64,000 bases of DNA from Pseudomonas sp. GM79 (GCF_000282495.1 NZ_AKJE01000111.1:62001-126000), one strand, 5' to 3'; positions 44,747 to 54,092 are shown, numbered from the stretch's first letter. Notes: a model not told the origin generated them from the letters alone. Made by a program: numbers and translations.

Positions 44747-47700
44747 ATGCCCAAATCTGTTGAACGTATGCCGCCGATGCCGCGAATTCAGGCACTTGAC
44801 CCCAAACGGTCCGAGCAGAGCTGGGAAAGCGCCCCGCAGTTGCTGGCGGCCCTCAACGGCGCTCGGCTAGGCGCCTGGTATTGGGACATCGAGCGGGGGC
44901 AAATCAGTTGGTCACGGGGGACTCAGGCGTTGTTCGGCTTCGATCCCCGGCAGCCGTTGCCCGAGGACCTGGAATACCTCGACCTGCTGCCCCAGGAAGA
45001 TCGGGCAAAAGCCATTCGCGCTTTCCATGCGGTGATCGCCGGCGCACCGCTGGAACAGGCCATGCACCACCGCATCCGCTGGCCCGATGGCAGCCTGCAT
45101 TGGCTGGAGATCAACGGCAGCCTGCTGCCGGACAAAAACGGCCGGCCACGAATGATAGGGGTCATTCGTGAAATCACCCATCAGCGCCAACGCGAACAGG
45201 CACTGAGCAGCTCGGAAAAGCGCTTCGCCACGCTGTTTCACCTGTGCCCGAACATGGTCCTGCTGACCCGCCAGGAAGACGGCCTGATCAGCGAAGCCAA
45301 CCAGTATTTCGAAAGCCTGTTCGGCTGGCCGGTGCAAGACGCCATCGGCCGAACCACGCTGGAACTGGGCCTTTGGGTCAACCCGGAGCAACGGGTGCAA
45401 CTGGTCAAGGCCACCAAGGCCAAAGGCGAGCTGATCAACATGGAGGTGCAATTTCGCGCCAGCAACGGGCAGGTTCACGACGGCATCCTCAGCGCGCAAA
45501 AGGTCGAACTCGAAGGCCAGCCTTACCTGCTGAGCACATTCCTCGACACCACCGAACGCAAAATCGCCGAGCACGCCCTCAAAGACAGCCAGGAACGCCT
45601 GGACCTGGCCCTGGATTCGGCGCAACTCGGCACCTGGGACTGGCACATTCCCAGCGGCATGCTTTACGGCTCGGCGCGGGCCGCCCAGTTACATGGGCTG
45701 GACCCCAAACCCTTCCATGAATCCTTCGATGCGTTTTTCGAAGGCGTGCCCGACGAAGAACGCGGCACCATGCGCGACGCCTACCGCAGCCTGCGCGAAG
45801 GCCCGGCCGGCAATTACCAGCTGACTTACCGCGTGCAGCTAACGGATGGCAGCTCGCGCTACCTGGAAAGCCGCGCCAGACTCTACCGCGATGAACAGGG
45901 CAACCCGTTGCGCATGGCCGGCACACTGCTGGACATCACTGATCAGGTAGAGCGCGAACAGCAACTGGTGGCGTCGGAAGAGAAATTCGCCACCCTGTTC
46001 CAGGTCAGCCCGGACCCGATCTGCGTCACGCGCCAGGACACCGGTCACTTCATCGAGATCAACTCCAGCTTCACTCAAACGTTCGGCTGGAGCACCGTCG
46101 ACGTGATTGGCCGCAGTGCCGACGAAATCGGCCTGTGGGACGCTTCGGCGAAGAGCCTGCAAAGGATCGAGCGGGTCATCCGCGAACAGGGCCTGAACAA
46201 TGTGGCGATCATCGTCCGGCACAAGGACGGACAGTCCCTGACCTGCGTGATATCGAGCCGGCAGATCAGCGTCGGCGACCAACCCTGCATCGTCACCACC
46301 CTGCGCGACATCACCCAGCAGCAACGCTCGGAAGCGGCGCTCAAGGCCAGCGAGGAGAAGTTTGCCAAGGCCTTCCACTCAAGCCCCGACGCCATCACCA
46401 TTACCGAGCGCGACACCGGACGCTACCTGGAGGTTAACGATGGCTTCTGTCGCCTGACTGGCTACCGCGCCGATGAAGTGGTCGGCCGCACGGTGTATCA
46501 GGTGGGCATCTGGGCCGAAGAGAAACAACGCTCGGCGTTGCTGGCGGAACTACAGATCAAGGGCCGGGTTCACCATCAGGAAATGCTCGGGCGCAACAAA
46601 CGCGGCGAGTTGTTGACCGTCGAAGTCTCGGTGGAGCCGATCACCCTCAACGAAACGGCGTGCCTGCTGCTGACCGCCCGAGACGTCAGCTTGCTGAAAA
46701 ACGCCGAAGCGCAGATCCGTCACCTGGCCTACCACGACCCGCTGACCAACCTGCCCAACCGCGCCCTGTTGATGGATCGTCTGAGCCAGCAGATCGCCCT
46801 GCTCAAACGCCACAACCTTCGAGGCGCGCTGATGTTCCTCGACCTCGATCACTTCAAGCACATCAACGACTCCCTCGGTCACCCGGTGGGCGATACGGTG
46901 CTGAAGATCATCACCGCGCGCCTTGAAGCCAGCGTGCGCATGGAGGACACCGTCGCGCGCCTGGGCGGTGACGAATTCGTGGTGCTGCTGAGCGGCCTGG
47001 AAGGTTCGCGCAGCGACGTCAGCGCTCAGGTCCGGGAGTTGGCGGATACCTTGCGCGAACTGCTGTCCGAACCGATGTTCCTCGACGGACAGCGCCTGCA
47101 AGTAACACCGAGCATCGGCATCGCGCTGATCCCCGACCACGGCTCGACCCCGACCGACCTGCTCAAACGCGCCGATATCGCCCTCTACCGCGCCAAGGAT
47201 TCAGGCCGCAACACCACGCAGATGTACCACAACACCATGCAAAAGGCCGCCAGTGAACGCCTGCGCATGGAAACCGACCTGCGCCTGGCCCTTTCCCGGG
47301 GTGAATTCAGCGTGCAATACCAACCGCAGGTGGACGCCCGCAACAACCGCATTACCGGCGCCGAAGCCTTGGTACGCTGGCACCATCCGAAATTGGGCGC
47401 GCAATCACCCACAGAGTTCATCAAGGTGCTGGAAGACAGCGGGCTGATTCTGGAAGTCGGCACATGGATCCTTGACGAAGCCTGCGCTGCCTTCAAACAT
47501 CTGATCGCCAAGGGCCTGATCAATCCGCTCGATTTCAGCCTGTGCGTGAACATCAGCCCCCGGCAATTCCGTCAGAACGATTTCGTCGAACGCATCGAAC
47601 ACAGCCTCGGCAGCCACGGCCTGCCCTGCTCGTTGCTGAAACTGGAAATCACCGAAGGCATCGTCATCCAGAACCTGGACGACACCATCAGCAAAATGCG

Positions 47701-48025
47701 GCGCCTGAAAAAACTCGGCGTGAGCTTTGCGATGGACGATTTCGGTACCGGTTATTCCTCGCTGACCTACCTCAAGCGCCTGCCGGTAGACACCCTGAAA
47801 ATCGACCAGTCGTTCATCCGCGATGCCACCACCGACCCCAACGATGCCGAAATCATTCGCGCCATCGTCGCCATGGCCCGCAGTCTGGAGTTGGAAGTCA
47901 TCGCCGAAGGGGTGGAAACCCTGGAGCAACTGGCGTTTTTGCAGGGGCTGGGCTGCCATTTGTATCAAGGGTATTTGCACAGCCGGCCGCTGCCGGTTGA
48001 GGAGTTTCAGAAACTGTTGAAATAA
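44747..48025 (+). CDS. Multi-PAS GGDEF-EAL protein (c-di-GMP turnover)
   Basis: A 1092-residue signalling protein with five PAS domains (about residues 30-140, 150-270, 280-400, 405-525 and 530-650) followed by GGDEF (about 655-820) and EAL (about 835-1085). The cyclase motif GGDEF is intact at 740-744, with the product-inhibition I-site RMED at 731-734, exactly five residues before. The phosphodiesterase signature EAL is intact at 873-875, with the later DDFGTGYSS, KIDQSF and AEGVET motifs. No membrane segment is seen, so it senses a cytoplasmic signal. Both activities look possible. The start may be 44747 or a later ATG at 44771. Confidence 0.94.
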   Translation: MPKSVERMPPMPRIQALDPKRSEQSWESAPQLLAALNGARLGAWYWDIERGQISWSRGTQALFGFDPRQPLPEDLEYLDLLPQEDRAKAIRAFHAVIAGAPLEQAMHHRIRWPDGSLHWLEINGSLLPDKNGRPRMIGVIREITHQRQREQALSSSEKRFATLFHLCPNMVLLTRQEDGLISEANQYFESLFGWPVQDAIGRTTLELGLWVNPEQRVQLVKATKAKGELINMEVQFRASNGQVHDGILSAQKVELEGQPYLLSTFLDTTERKIAEHALKDSQERLDLALDSAQLGTWDWHIPSGMLYGSARAAQLHGLDPKPFHESFDAFFEGVPDEERGTMRDAYRSLREGPAGNYQLTYRVQLTDGSSRYLESRARLYRDEQGNPLRMAGTLLDITDQVEREQQLVASEEKFATLFQVSPDPICVTRQDTGHFIEINSSFTQTFGWSTVDVIGRSADEIGLWDASAKSLQRIERVIREQGLNNVAIIVRHKDGQSLTCVISSRQISVGDQPCIVTTLRDITQQQRSEAALKASEEKFAKAFHSSPDAITITERDTGRYLEVNDGFCRLTGYRADEVVGRTVYQVGIWAEEKQRSALLAELQIKGRVHHQEMLGRNKRGELLTVEVSVEPITLNETACLLLTARDVSLLKNAEAQIRHLAYHDPLTNLPNRALLMDRLSQQIALLKRHNLRGALMFLDLDHFKHINDSLGHPVGDTVLKIITARLEASVRMEDTVARLGGDEFVVLLSGLEGSRSDVSAQVRELADTLRELLSEPMFLDGQRLQVTPSIGIALIPDHGSTPTDLLKRADIALYRAKDSGRNTTQMYHNTMQKAASERLRMETDLRLALSRGEFSVQYQPQVDARNNRITGAEALVRWHHPKLGAQSPTEFIKVLEDSGLILEVGTWILDEACAAFKHLIAKGLINPLDFSLCVNISPRQFRQNDFVERIEHSLGSHGLPCSLLKLEITEGIVIQNLDDTISKMRRLKKLGVSFAMDDFGTGYSSLTYLKRLPVDTLKIDQSFIRDATTDPNDAEIIRAIVAMARSLELEVIAEGVETLEQLAFLQGLGCHLYQGYLHSRPLPVEEFQKLLK

Positions 48026-48086
48026 GGCGATGCAGCAACTGCCGAGCCGCTACGTACGGCTGTAGCAGCTGCTACGAATGGGCACA

Positions 48087-48117
48087 AAAAAGGGCGCCGG
48101 TGGATGGCGCCCTTTTT
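48087..48117. terminator. Bidirectional terminator between the GGDEF-EAL gene and ibpA
   Basis: Stem AAAAAGGGCGCC/GGCGCCCTTTTT with a 7-base loop; A-run on one side and T-run on the other serve both converging genes. Confidence 0.92.
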
Positions 48118-48128
48118 GTTGCTTTGAC

Positions 48129-48575
48129 TCAGTGCTGCAGAGCCGGTTTTTCCGTCCCGTTGATCGGGATGCGTTTGGCTTTCGCTTCTTCCGGAATCAC
48201 GCGCAGCAGGTCGATGCTCAACAAACCGTTGCGCAGTTCGGCGGCCTTGATTTCAATGTGGTCCGCCAGACGGAACGACAGTTTGAAGGCGCGCTGAGCG
48301 ATGCCTTGGTACAAGTAAGTGACGCTTTCGTCCGCGTCACGTTTGCCGCCACTGATGGTCAGCACACCTTTCTCCACTTGCAGGTCCAGGTCTTCTTCCT
48401 GGAAACCGGCGGCCGCTACGACAATGCGGTATTGATCATCACCGTATTTTTCAACGTTGTAGGGTGGATAGGTGCTGCCTGGCTCATTGCGCAGAGCGGT
48501 TTCGAACAGGTCGTTGAAACGGTCGAAACCTACCGAGGAACGGAACAGTGGGGCCAGGGAAAATGCAGTACTCAT
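48129..48575 (-). CDS. ibpA: Small heat-shock protein IbpA
   Basis: A 148-residue Hsp20-family holdase that binds unfolded proteins during heat stress. The alpha-crystallin core (about residues 36-125, PPYNVEKYGDDQYRIVVA to LRNGLLSIDL) is complete, and a C-terminal IPI motif (KRIPING) that caps neighbours is present. AGGAG precedes the ATG and lies inside a thermometer hairpin; a sigma-32-type promoter is upstream. Control is therefore at both transcription and translation. Confidence 0.97.
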   Translation of the reverse strand: MSTAFSLAPLFRSSVGFDRFNDLFETALRNEPGSTYPPYNVEKYGDDQYRIVVAAAGFQEEDLDLQVEKGVLTISGGKRDADESVTYLYQGIAQRAFKLSFRLADHIEIKAAELRNGLLSIDLLRVIPEEAKAKRIPINGTEKPALQH

Positions 48576-48641
48576 GATTCAAATCTCCTGAACATAATCA
48601 GCAAGTTTTTTTGTCTCCGCGACCCGAATTCGGCATCGCGT
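48576..48641 (-). ncRNA. ROSE-like RNA thermometer in the ibpA leader
   Basis: In the minus-strand leader CUUGCUG (48599-48605) can pair with CAGGAG of the ribosome site (48585-48590), leaving one bulged G, the hallmark of ROSE elements (conserved UUGCU opposite AGGAG). Heating would open it and expose the site. Short ROSE-like thermometers are known for ibpA in Pseudomonas. A second GC hairpin upstream (CGCGA...) may form the other arm. Confidence 0.85.
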
Positions 48642-48647
48642 AATCCT

Positions 48648-48676
48648 TAGATAAGGACCGCTGATTGCTTTTCAAG
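48648..48676 (-). promoter_or_regulatory. Sigma-32-type promoter of ibpA
   Basis: On the minus strand CTTGAAAA (48669-48676), 12 bases, then CCTTATCTA (48648-48656). This resembles the heat-shock consensus CTTGAAA-N11-16-CCCATNT. Confidence 0.75.
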
Positions 48677-48695
48677 AGATTATTTCAAGATTTTT

Positions 48696-49655
48696 TCAGG
48701 CCGCTTCAGACACCTGCAACCCCAGTAAACGCGAGACATTATCCAGTTCGGTCTCACGACGCAGGACGGTGAACAGCTCTACCGCTTCGGGATAATTGCG
48801 GGTCAGCATTGCCAGCCACTGCTTCAAGCGACCCGGCGATTGGCGTGGCGTCATCTGCGCCTTGGCTTGCAGCCAGAAGTCTTGAATCAGCGGCAGCAGC
48901 TCGGCCCAGGTCATCTCAACGACGTCTTCACCGGCGCGGGCGGCGGCGATTTGCCGGGCCAGATCCGGACGCGATACCAGACCGCGACCGAGCATGATGT
49001 CTTCGACGCCGCTGATCTCGCGGCAACGACGCCAGTCCTCGACGCTCCAGATGTCGCCATTGGCAAACACCGGGACCTTGACCACGTTCTGCACCCGAGG
49101 GATCCATTCCCAGTGGGCTGGCGGCTTGTAGCCATCGGTCTTGGTCCGCGCGTGGACCACGATGTGCGCCGCCCCGCCTTCAGCCAGGGCCGTGGCGCAA
49201 ACCAGCGCACCGTCCGGGCTGTCGAAACCGAGGCGCATCTTGGCGGTCACTGGAATGTGCGCTGGCACCGCACGACGGACGTGTTCGACGATTTGGTTGA
49301 GCAGTTCAGGCTCTTTGAGCAGCACCGCGCCGCCACGGGATTTGTTGACGGTCTTGGCCGGGCAGCCGAAGTTCAGGTCGATGACCTCGGAACCCAACTC
49401 GCAGGCCAGTGCGGCGTTTTCCGCCAGGCACACCGGATCGGAGCCCAGCAGTTGCACCCGCAGCGGCACGCCGGAGGCGGTTCGGGCGTTGGTCAGCAGT
49501 TCCGGGCCGAACTTGTGGTAATAGGCAGGCGTAAGCAGCTGATCGTTGATCCGAATAAATTCGGTCACGCACCAATCGATACCGCCCACACGGGTCAGCA
49601 CGTCCCGCAGGATGTTGTCGACCAACCCCTCCATGGGCGCCAAAGCAATTTGCAT
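48696..49655 (-). CDS. dusC: tRNA-dihydrouridine synthase C
   Basis: DusC reduces a uridine in the D loop of tRNA (position 16 in E. coli) with FMN and NADPH. The N-terminus MQIALAPMEGLVDNILRDVL is typical of DusC; the catalytic Cys is in NFGCPAKTVNKSRGGA near residue 98; FANGDIWS is an FMN-phosphate contact. The 319 residues are standard. It is transcribed toward ibpA, and its stop lies just upstream of the ibpA promoter. Confidence 0.95.
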   Translation of the reverse strand: MQIALAPMEGLVDNILRDVLTRVGGIDWCVTEFIRINDQLLTPAYYHKFGPELLTNARTASGVPLRVQLLGSDPVCLAENAALACELGSEVIDLNFGCPAKTVNKSRGGAVLLKEPELLNQIVEHVRRAVPAHIPVTAKMRLGFDSPDGALVCATALAEGGAAHIVVHARTKTDGYKPPAHWEWIPRVQNVVKVPVFANGDIWSVEDWRRCREISGVEDIMLGRGLVSRPDLARQIAAARAGEDVVEMTWAELLPLIQDFWLQAKAQMTPRQSPGRLKQWLAMLTRNYPEAVELFTVLRRETELDNVSRLLGLQVSEAA

Positions 49656-49731
49656 GAAAAACACACTCAACGAAAAACGTGCGGCAGTTTACTGGATTGC
49701 GCGAGAAATCTGCAGAACATCGCTGATTCCT

Positions 49732-49821
49732 TGTGGGAGCGGGCTTGCTCGCGAAAGCGGTTTAACATTCAACAATTGTGCTGCCTGTCAGTCTGCTTTC
49801 GCGAGCAAGCCCGCTCCCACA
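49732..49821. repeat. REP doublet, copy 5 (opposite arm order)
   Basis: Arms TGTGGGAGCGGGCTTGCTCG (left) and its complement (right), about 37 bases apart. The arm order is reversed relative to copies 1-4, and the right arm ends exactly at the thioesterase stop codon. Confidence 0.92.
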
Positions 49822-50271
49822 TTAGATTTTCGCTGAATCCAAATCCTGCAACGCCGGGCCATAGCCCTCGATAAACTCCGCCGGCATGCGCTTGGGCTTG
49901 CCGGTCGACAGTTCGATGCACACGAAAGTGGTCTGCGCCCGCAGCAACGTCGTGTTGTCGCTGGGGCGCTTCAATTGAAAGTGTCGGGTCATTTTCAGGC
50001 GCTGGTCCCAATCGACGATCCAGGTCGCCAACTGCAACTCATCACCCTCATAGGCCGCAGCCAGGTAATCGATCTCGTGCCGTACCACCGCCATCGCCCG
50101 ATCCAGCCGCCGGTACTCGACCAGATCCAGGCCCAGCCGTTGCGAGTGGCGCCAGGCGCAACGCTCGAGCCAGGTCACGTACACCGCGTTGTTCGCATGG
50201 CCCAACCCGTCGATGTCCTCGGCGTCCACTTCCAGATCAATGATAAACGGCGTTGCCCGATCCCAGCCCAT
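49822..50271 (-). CDS. Acyl-CoA thioesterase (hotdog fold)
   Basis: A 149-residue 4HBT-family protein. The pattern VDAEDIDGLGHANNAVYVTWLERCAW (active-site region, split by segment) is the YbgC/FadM-type hotdog signature with Asp/Gly-His-Asn. Substrate probably a CoA thioester; it is unlikely to be known from sequence. No membrane segment. It stands 48 bases downstream of the hydrolase gene and may be co-transcribed with it and the TetR gene. Confidence 0.88.
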   Translation of the reverse strand: MGWDRATPFIIDLEVDAEDIDGLGHANNAVYVTWLERCAWRHSQRLGLDLVEYRRLDRAMAVVRHEIDYLAAAYEGDELQLATWIVDWDQRLKMTRHFQLKRPSDNTTLLRAQTTFVCIELSTGKPKRMPAEFIEGYGPALQDLDSAKI

Positions 50272-50319
50272 GCCCCACTCCCGGTCAGATTATTTCGACC
50301 GGGGCAGTGTAACGGAAGC

Positions 50320-51153
50320 TCAGGCCGATTGGCGCGATTGCAGGCTGCGACCAGTCAGCAGCGAGAGAACGCCGTCGATCACCCGCGGATCGGCCAGCAC
50401 CCGCTGATGCCCGCCCTCTTCCAGGCGCAACAGACGGCTGTCGAACCAGGCTTCGTGGATCAACTGGGATTCCTTGACCGGAACAAAGTTGTCGTCCTCG
50501 GCATGGACGATCAGCCCCGGCATGTCGAGCTGATAGTGCGCGACATCCAGTGCAGCGGCACGCATGCCGACATCTTTCTCGACCTGGCGAATAAACGCCG
50601 AACGCGCTTTGGGCGGCAGGCGTACATAGCGTGCGAACCCACGCAATACCCCGAGAATTCGCGCCGGGGCGGCGATCGAGACCAGGGTTTCGGTGCGCAA
50701 GCCCAACTGAACTGCGAGCATGGCACTGGCGCCACCCATGGAGTGCCCAATGACCGCTTGCAGCGGCGGCAACTCAGCGGCCGCCTCGAGCATGGCCCGG
50801 GCGAACAGCACCACATTTGCTTCGCGACCAGGTGAGCGACCGTGAGCCGGGCCGTCGAGGGCAACCACGGTGTAACCGGCATCGACCAGCGCGGTGATCA
50901 GCGCGGCAAACTGTGTCGGCCGGCCCTCCCAGCCGTGCATCAACAACACCGCCGGCCCTTGCCCCCAACGCAACGCGGAGAGGCCGAAGCGCAAGGTGAT
51001 CCGTTCGGATTTCGCCAGCAGCGGCAATTCCCAATCACGCGGCGGCAATTCCCGCGGAGTCATGAACGCCAGGCGCATCTTGCTCGCCACCAGCTTCGGC
51101 GCGAACCAGCCCAAGGTGCCATTAACGCCACGAACCCAGCTCAACGTGTTCAT
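50320..51153 (-). CDS. Alpha/beta hydrolase
   Basis: A 277-residue serine hydrolase. The oxyanion-hole region LLMHGWEGRPTQF is near residue 73, the nucleophile elbow GHSMGG near 138, the acid in HAEDDNFVPV and the catalytic His in EEGGHQRVL near 250. The substrate is unknown. It lies 30 bases after the TetR gene on the same strand, so the regulator probably controls it and the thioesterase, which together might handle acyl compounds. Confidence 0.9.
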   Translation of the reverse strand: MNTLSWVRGVNGTLGWFAPKLVASKMRLAFMTPRELPPRDWELPLLAKSERITLRFGLSALRWGQGPAVLLMHGWEGRPTQFAALITALVDAGYTVVALDGPAHGRSPGREANVVLFARAMLEAAAELPPLQAVIGHSMGGASAMLAVQLGLRTETLVSIAAPARILGVLRGFARYVRLPPKARSAFIRQVEKDVGMRAAALDVAHYQLDMPGLIVHAEDDNFVPVKESQLIHEAWFDSRLLRLEEGGHQRVLADPRVIDGVLSLLTGRSLQSRQSA

Positions 51154-51183
51154 CGCTCATCTCCTCAGGCTGATGCCTTTAGG

Positions 51184-51723
51184 TCACAGCACCGCCGACT
51201 TGGCGGCGCGCAGCAATCGATCGGACAACTCTCCTGGCCCTAGCGCCCGTGCCAGAGCCAAACCACCGACCATCAAGGCGATGTCGGCCAAAACTTTGTC
51301 GGCGTCTTCCGGACTGGCCGCCAACTGCGCGACCATCAACTCAACATGCTCGTTCAATGCCACACGAAATTCGTCCGGCAGACGACCCAACTCGCCGACC
51401 GACGCCGGAATCGGGCATGCCTGCTCGGTGGAATCACGGTGTTTGCGCGATAGGTAGAACGCTGCGACCAACGCGCGACGCTCTTCGCCGGTCAACTGGG
51501 CGTCCATGTCAGCGATCAAGCCACGACGATGGCTGAGTAGCTGCTTGAACGCTTCCAGCATCAATGCGTCCTTGCTTTCGAAGTGTGCGTAGAAGCCGCC
51601 GACCGTCAGACCAGCCGCGCCCATCACTTCGCCCACGCTCGGCTCGGCCGGGCCGCGCTGGATCAGCGCTGCACTGGCAGCCTTGAGGATGCGTTCGCGG
51701 GTTTGAGCTTTTTTATCGTTCAT
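51184..51723 (-). CDS. TetR-family regulator
   Basis: A 179-residue TetR repressor. The helix-turn-helix (PSVGEVMGAAGLTVGGFYAHF) is near residues 28-48. The ligand domain is short and has a Cys at 103. It precedes the hydrolase and thioesterase genes in what looks like a three-gene operon. A 17-bp AT-rich palindrome 29 bases upstream of its start is a plausible self-operator. Confidence 0.93.
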   Translation of the reverse strand: MNDKKAQTRERILKAASAALIQRGPAEPSVGEVMGAAGLTVGGFYAHFESKDALMLEAFKQLLSHRRGLIADMDAQLTGEERRALVAAFYLSRKHRDSTEQACPIPASVGELGRLPDEFRVALNEHVELMVAQLAASPEDADKVLADIALMVGGLALARALGPGELSDRLLRAAKSAVL

Positions 51724-51751
51724 CGTTGCCTCCGAATATTACGACTAGAAT

Positions 51752-51768
51752 ATTATTCTCATAATAAT
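51752..51768 (-). promoter_or_regulatory. Putative TetR operator
   Basis: ATTATT-N5-AATAAT is a perfect inverted repeat 29-45 bases before the regulator start; a second AATATT pair flanks it at 51735-51740 and 51749-51754. Confidence 0.6.
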
Positions 51769-51851
51769 TTTTCGCAAGTCGTGGATGTGACCGCTGGTCT
51801 GAAGAACAGTTTTGAGAAAAAAGGAGAGTTGGCCAAACGCCAGACAAACAA

Positions 51852-51880
51852 AAGGGCCATTCAATAATTGAATGACCCTT
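51852..51880 (-). terminator. Terminator of the tRNA cluster
   Basis: Stem AAGGGCCATTCAA/TTGAATGACCCTT with one mismatch and a 3-base loop, 26 bases beyond the last tRNA; T-rich on the minus strand. Confidence 0.88.
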
Positions 51881-51905
51881 AAAAATCCCGCAGAGCGGGT
51901 AATCG

Positions 51906-51981
51906 TGGCGTCCCCTAGGGGACTCGAACCCCTGTTACCGCCGTGAAAGGGCGGTGTCCTAGGCCACTAGACGAAGGGGAC
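51906..51981 (-). tRNA. tRNA-Glu (anticodon TTC), downstream copy
   Basis: A 76-base cloverleaf with encoded CCA; acceptor GTCCCCT/AGGGGAC, anticodon loop CTTTCAC. Identical over its whole length to the copy at 52190-52265. Confidence 0.97.
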
Positions 51982-52060
51982 ACAAACCCTTCTATACAAT
52001 GATCAGTGCTGAGAGCTGATCGATTCAAGGCCGGTGTGGCCAGACCTTGAACTGTAAAAT

Positions 52061-52136
<76 letters not shown>

Positions 52137-52189
52137 GGATTTTTCGCCTCGCGGCGGAGCGACATCTTGCAACATCGCTTCTGTAAAAC

Positions 52190-52265
52190 TGGCGTCCCCT
52201 AGGGGACTCGAACCCCTGTTACCGCCGTGAAAGGGCGGTGTCCTAGGCCACTAGACGAAGGGGAC
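52190..52265 (-). tRNA. tRNA-Glu (anticodon TTC), upstream copy
   Basis: A 76-base cloverleaf with encoded CCA, identical to the copy at 51906-51981. It lies in the first duplicated unit after gltX. Confidence 0.97.
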
Positions 52266-52344
52266 GCAAACCCTTCTATACAACTGATCAACGCTGAGTG
52301 TTGATCGCTTCAAGGCCGGTGTGGCCAGACCTTGAAGTGTAAAT

Positions 52345-52420
<76 letters not shown>

Positions 52421-52549
52421 TCATCGCTGAGGACGGGGCGAATCTTAATGGCGCATCGGAAGGCTGTCAAACTTATTTTTAACAATTTCCAAAATTTTTT
52501 GCCCACATAACAATCACTTACCGCCCTCCCCCCGAAAAACGGGGGTGGC

Positions 52550-52585
52550 GCCGAAGAGCAAGATCAAAAGATCGCAGCCTTCGGC
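52550..52585. repeat. Third type of intergenic palindrome after gltX
   Basis: GCCGAAG/CTTCGGC arms enclose a smaller GATC-AAAA-GATC hairpin. This looks like a fragment of another widespread Pseudomonas intergenic repeat. A CCCCCG/CGGGGG hairpin (52529-52545) lies beside it. Confidence 0.65.
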
Positions 52586-52610
52586 AGCTCCTACACAAGG
52601 TTAAACAGCC

Positions 52611-54092
52611 TTAAGCGATAGCGCCCAGGAGTTTTTCCCACTCCTTGTTTTCCTTCTTCGACACGCCGCCCAGCAGGTCGATAGCCTGGCGCAGACGGAA
52701 ACGGGTGAGGTCCGGACCGAGGATTTCCATCGCGTCGAGCACCGACACCGAGCTGGCCTGCCCCGTGATCGCGGCGAACATCAGCGGCATGGCATCACGC
52801 AGCTTCAACTCCAGGGATTCGACCACCGCCTGAATCGTCGCGGTAATGCTGTCCTTCTCCCACTGACGCAGGCTTTCCAGCTTCCACAGAATCAACTGCA
52901 TCAACTGACGAACCTGATCGCCCGAGAGCTTCTTGGATTCGAACAGTTTGGCGTCCGGGTTCACGCCACCAGCGAAGAAGAAGCCGGCCAGTGGTGCGAC
53001 CTGGCTGAAGGTTTCAACCCGGCCCTGCACGTGCGGTGCGATCTTCATCATGTATTCAGGGTTCAGTGCCCACTTTTGCAGACGAGCGGCGAACTCTTCC
53101 ACCGGCAGGTCACGCAGCCATTGGCCGTTGAGCCACGACAGCTTCTCGATGTCGAAAATCGGCCCGCCGAGGGAGACGCGGCTCAGGTCGAAGTTATCGA
53201 CCATTTCCTGCAGGGAGAACTTCTCGCGCTCGTCCGGCATCGACCAGCCCATGCGGCCCAAGTAGTTGAGCATCGCTTCCGGCATGAAGCCCATGCGCTC
53301 GTAGAAGGTCACCGAGGTCGGGTTCTTGCGCTTGGACAGCTTGCTCTTGTCCGGGTTACGCAGCAGCGGCATGTAGCACAGCTGCGGTTGTTCCCAGCCG
53401 AAGTATTCGTACAAGAGGATCAGTTTCGGCGCCGAAGGCAGCCATTCTTCACCGCGCAAAACGTGAGTGATGCCCATCAAGTGGTCATCGACAACGTTGG
53501 CCAGGAAGTACGTCGGCAAGCCGTCGGTCTTCATCAGCACTTGCATGTCCATGCGATCCCACGGGATCTCGACGTCGCCACGCAGCATGTCAGGCACCAC
53601 GCACACGCCTTCGGTCGGCACTTTCATGCGGATCACGTGTGGCTCGCCGGCAGCCAGGCGGCGCGCGACTTCTTCCTTGGAGAGCAACAGCGCACGACCG
53701 TCGTAACGCGGGGTTTCGCCGCGGGCCATTTGCTCGGCGCGCATCTGGTCCAGTTCTTCAGCCGTACAGAAGCACGGGAAGGCATGACCCATGTCGACCA
53801 ATTGCTGGCAGTACTTCTGATAAATATCGCCGCGCTCGCTCTGACGATAAGGACCGTGCGGGCCGCCGACATCCGGGCCTTCGCTCCAGTCGATACCCAA
53901 CCAGCGCAGGGCGTCGAAAATCTGCTGCTCGGACTCGCGGGTCGAACGCAACTGGTCGGTGTCTTCGATCCGCAGGATGAACTCACCGCCATGCTGCTTG
54001 GCAAAGCAGTAGTTGAACAAAGCGATGTAAGCGGTACCTACGTGGGGGTCCCCGGTAGGCGATGGCGCGATGCGAGTGCGGACGGTGGTCAT
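52611..54092 (-). CDS. gltX: Glutamyl-tRNA synthetase
   Basis: GltX charges tRNA-Glu. The class I signature is PTGDPHVGTAY near residue 11 and the KMSKS-type loop is LSKRKNPTS near 255. The 493 residues are usual. It lies directly upstream of two tRNA-Glu genes on the same strand, an arrangement that places the enzyme and its substrate side by side; read-through would be possible but a hairpin lies between. Confidence 0.98.
   Translation of the reverse strand: MTTVRTRIAPSPTGDPHVGTAYIALFNYCFAKQHGGEFILRIEDTDQLRSTRESEQQIFDALRWLGIDWSEGPDVGGPHGPYRQSERGDIYQKYCQQLVDMGHAFPCFCTAEELDQMRAEQMARGETPRYDGRALLLSKEEVARRLAAGEPHVIRMKVPTEGVCVVPDMLRGDVEIPWDRMDMQVLMKTDGLPTYFLANVVDDHLMGITHVLRGEEWLPSAPKLILLYEYFGWEQPQLCYMPLLRNPDKSKLSKRKNPTSVTFYERMGFMPEAMLNYLGRMGWSMPDEREKFSLQEMVDNFDLSRVSLGGPIFDIEKLSWLNGQWLRDLPVEEFAARLQKWALNPEYMMKIAPHVQGRVETFSQVAPLAGFFFAGGVNPDAKLFESKKLSGDQVRQLMQLILWKLESLRQWEKDSITATIQAVVESLELKLRDAMPLMFAAITGQASSVSVLDAMEILGPDLTRFRLRQAIDLLGGVSKKENKEWEKLLGAIA

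Noticed and set aside
48062..48075. A short perfect palindrome GTAGCAGCTGCTAC after the GGDEF-EAL gene
   Set aside because: It lies beside a decayed repeat-like sequence and a strong terminator; too short and unsupported to call separately.
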